From positions 124,001 to 188,000 of the forward strand of contig NZ_BAABJI010000004.1 in assembly GCF_039543225.1 (NCBI RefSeq): 64,000 bases of DNA, given 5' to 3'. A program made the position numbers and the translations under genes. Positions 62,600 to 64,000 of the stretch are shown in pieces. Positions within the stretch are counted from its first letter, which is position 1. Every line of letters begins with the position of its first letter. Below the pieces are notes generated by a model. That model was not told the origin of the DNA. It searched no databases and saw only the letters and a list, made by a program, of their open reading frames with translations. This DNA comes from Mucilaginibacter defluvii (GTDB lineage: Bacteria > Bacteroidota > Bacteroidia > Sphingobacteriales > Sphingobacteriaceae).

Positions 62600-64000
62600 T
62601 TATTGAAATGTACTATCCCTGCGTGTTGGTTGATTAGCTGGCGGGCGCGCAACGGTAGCAGTATCCTTTTGTGGTACAACGGCAGGCATAATAACCGGCG
62701 CTGTATTCAGCGTACCATCCTGAACACGGTTACGGTTTACATCCTTCAGATTACCCGGACCAACGTTAATGCTCGAATCTCGCGCGGCACTATCTGTAGG
62801 GTTTACCTGTTGCATCACAGCCGGCTTTTTACTGTTGCCTGATGACGACTGCTCTTTTGCACCACCCGGCGTTTTTGATGCACCTTTTGTGGCTGCTGCT
62901 TTCTTAGCCTCCGCAGCTGCTGCCTCTGCCCGTTCAGCAGCACGTTTGGCTGCTGAACGCCTGGCAGAATTAATTACCGCTTCTTTTGATGCCGGGCGTT
63001 CCTTTGGCTTCCAGATAAAGCCTTTCAGTATACGGTCATCTTCAGTAAACTTGCCAAGCGGGCCGTACCGGATGTCCGGTTTTGAGAGGAAAGCCATTTT
63101 AAGCGGCTTATTAGCGGCAAACCTGATGCGCATACGGCTGCTGAGCGACCGCCCCATACCTGTAACCGTTTTAGTGGTGCTATCGCGGTCAAAGTAAATA
63201 CTTTCTGCGTTGCCATCAACAAACATTACGTTGAGCTTATTATCTTTAAAAAAGCCACGCATTTTTTTACCGCCCACCTGGTTAAAGTGAGTTGAATCAT
63301 CCTTATCAACGTTCACCACAAATGAGTTGTAGAAGATGTCCATATTGTCCAGCTTCTTATTCTTCATCTGCAGGTTAATGGTATCGCCTGATAGCTGCGA
63401 GCCCTGCGTCCACATTATTGGCTTAACATAGCAGCGTATGGTTGAGTCGGCATAGCTGTAGAACATGGAGTCGGCCTTAGCCTGCAAGTCCGATTTATAG
63501 ATCCGGGCATCGTGGTAAGCAAAAATTACACGCACGCGGCTGGTATCACTCAGTTTAACCTTAGTAGTCATATAAACTGAATCGACCTTACCGGGAATAT
63601 TACCCAGTTTAGCCGCGGTATCGGCATTTGCTTTAGCCGTAGTATCTGTTTTAAGCGTGCTGTCTTTTTTTGTCTTTGTACTTTTTTGTGCCGTGTCCTT
63701 TCGTACCGGTTGCGGTTTGGGTTTGCCAAACAGCATCGGGTTACGGTAGCCGGTATCAAACCGCATCGCCGGCGGATTAAGCGTAAGTACCTTTGGCGAG
63801 GTTTTATAAACAATAGGCTTAGGCTTTGCCGGGCCTGCGGCAGGTTTTACTGATGTATCCCTAAAATTGGCCAGTCGCCGCTGTTCCTGTAACGCTTTTA
63901 AGTTTTTATAAGTAAACATCTGCGTCTCCAGCGTATCAGCGCTCATGTATACCGAGTCGACCTTGATACGCTCACCCTTTTCATTTATAATTATAGTGGA
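62600..64000 (-). CDS. OstA/LptA-like protein (partial, N-terminus beyond right edge)
   Basis: The frame is open from 62600 to the right edge (467 residues), so the true start is outside the window; the ATG at 63946 is internal. The visible part has LptA/OstA-like beta repeats, such as ERIKVDSVYMSADTLETQMF, MFYSYADSTIRCYVKPIMWTQGSQLSGDTINLQMKN and GNAESIYFDRD, with two long Pro/Lys-rich linkers and a low-complexity Ala/Lys-rich C-terminus (residues ~340-380 from the edge). It is probably a Bacteroidota LPS-transport-related protein. Confidence 0.75.
   Translation of the reverse strand, partial: STIIINEKGERIKVDSVYMSADTLETQMFTYKNLKALQEQRRLANFRDTSVKPAAGPAKPKPIVYKTSPKVLTLNPPAMRFDTGYRNPMLFGKPKPQPVRKDTAQKSTKTKKDSTLKTDTTAKANADTAAKLGNIPGKVDSVYMTTKVKLSDTSRVRVIFAYHDARIYKSDLQAKADSMFYSYADSTIRCYVKPIMWTQGSQLSGDTINLQMKNKKLDNMDIFYNSFVVNVDKDDSTHFNQVGGKKMRGFFKDNKLNVMFVDGNAESIYFDRDSTTKTVTGMGRSLSSRMRIRFAANKPLKMAFLSKPDIRYGPLGKFTEDDRILKGFIWKPKERPASKEAVINSARRSAAKRAAERAEAAAAEAKKAAATKGASKTPGGAKEQSSSGNSKKPAVMQQVNPTDSAARDSSINVGPGNLKDVNRNRVQDGTLNTAPVIMPAVVPQKDTATVARPPANQPTRRDSTFQ

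Noticed and set aside
1..64000. tRNA, rRNA, riboswitch, integrase or transposase signals
   Set aside because: None was recognised by eye in the intergenic regions; small RNAs cannot be excluded without a covariance-model search.

Overview
The window is chromosomal DNA from a member of the Bacteroidota, most likely the Sphingobacteriaceae (Mucilaginibacter or Pedobacter-like). The evidence is a complete gldK-gldL-gldM-gldN type IX secretion core, an alternative complex III (actABCDEF) operon joined to an aa3-type oxidase, many Bacteroidota-specific families (DUF4271, DUF4286, beta-propeller glutaminyl cyclase), recurrent TAnnTTTG promoter boxes and a lack of clear Shine-Dalgarno sequences. I see no rRNA, tRNA, CRISPR, phage or transposase. 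Both ends cut a gene: a membrane metallophosphoesterase on the left and an OstA/LptA-like protein on the right.

Layout. 1-3.5 kb (minus): von Willebrand A protein, MoxR/chelatase-like ATPase and metallophosphoesterase. 3.5-9 kb: PfkB sugar kinase, two small + strand genes, two tandem JmjC-like cupin proteins, a fasciclin protein and hemW. 9-10.4 kb: an AT-rich patch with one unrecognised exported protein. 10.4-17.1 kb (+): DUF4271 protein, hemD, then gldKLMN. 17.1-21.4 kb (minus): a tight three-gene operon of an S9-peptidase-like lipoprotein that has lost its catalytic Ser and His, a sensor histidine kinase and an OmpR-type regulator. 21.5-25.7 kb: TPR protein, DUF4286 protein, a small membrane protein, OmpA-like lipoprotein and DUF2461 protein.

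25.7-42.6 kb (minus) is one respiratory block. In transcription order it holds actA, actB, actC, actD, actE, actF, ctaC and ctaD (quinol to cytochrome c to oxygen), a strong terminator, then ctaA and ctaB (haem A synthesis), two subunit III genes, subunit IV, a SCO copper chaperone, a DUF420 protein and a small CxxC membrane protein. Electron transfer, haem A supply and copper insertion are thus encoded together.

42.7-64 kb is mixed housekeeping: deoxyhypusine-synthase-like protein, outer-membrane beta-barrel, SIMPL protein, alpha/beta hydrolase, SirB1-like protein, O-methyltransferase, serS, polysaccharide deacetylase, a TolC/adaptor pair without a permease, glutaminyl cyclase, yraN, dnaG, EamA transporter, efp, PH-domain protein, AI-2E-family permease, MFS transporter and an OstA-like protein. 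Two intergenic regions (48.7-49.2 and 54.0-54.35 kb) carry the same two dispersed repeats.

Most notable: the probable pseudo-peptidase fused by operon to a two-component system; a DNA primase whose four zinc ligands are all replaced; an elongation factor P with Asn at the usual Lys34 position; and the paired dispersed repeats.
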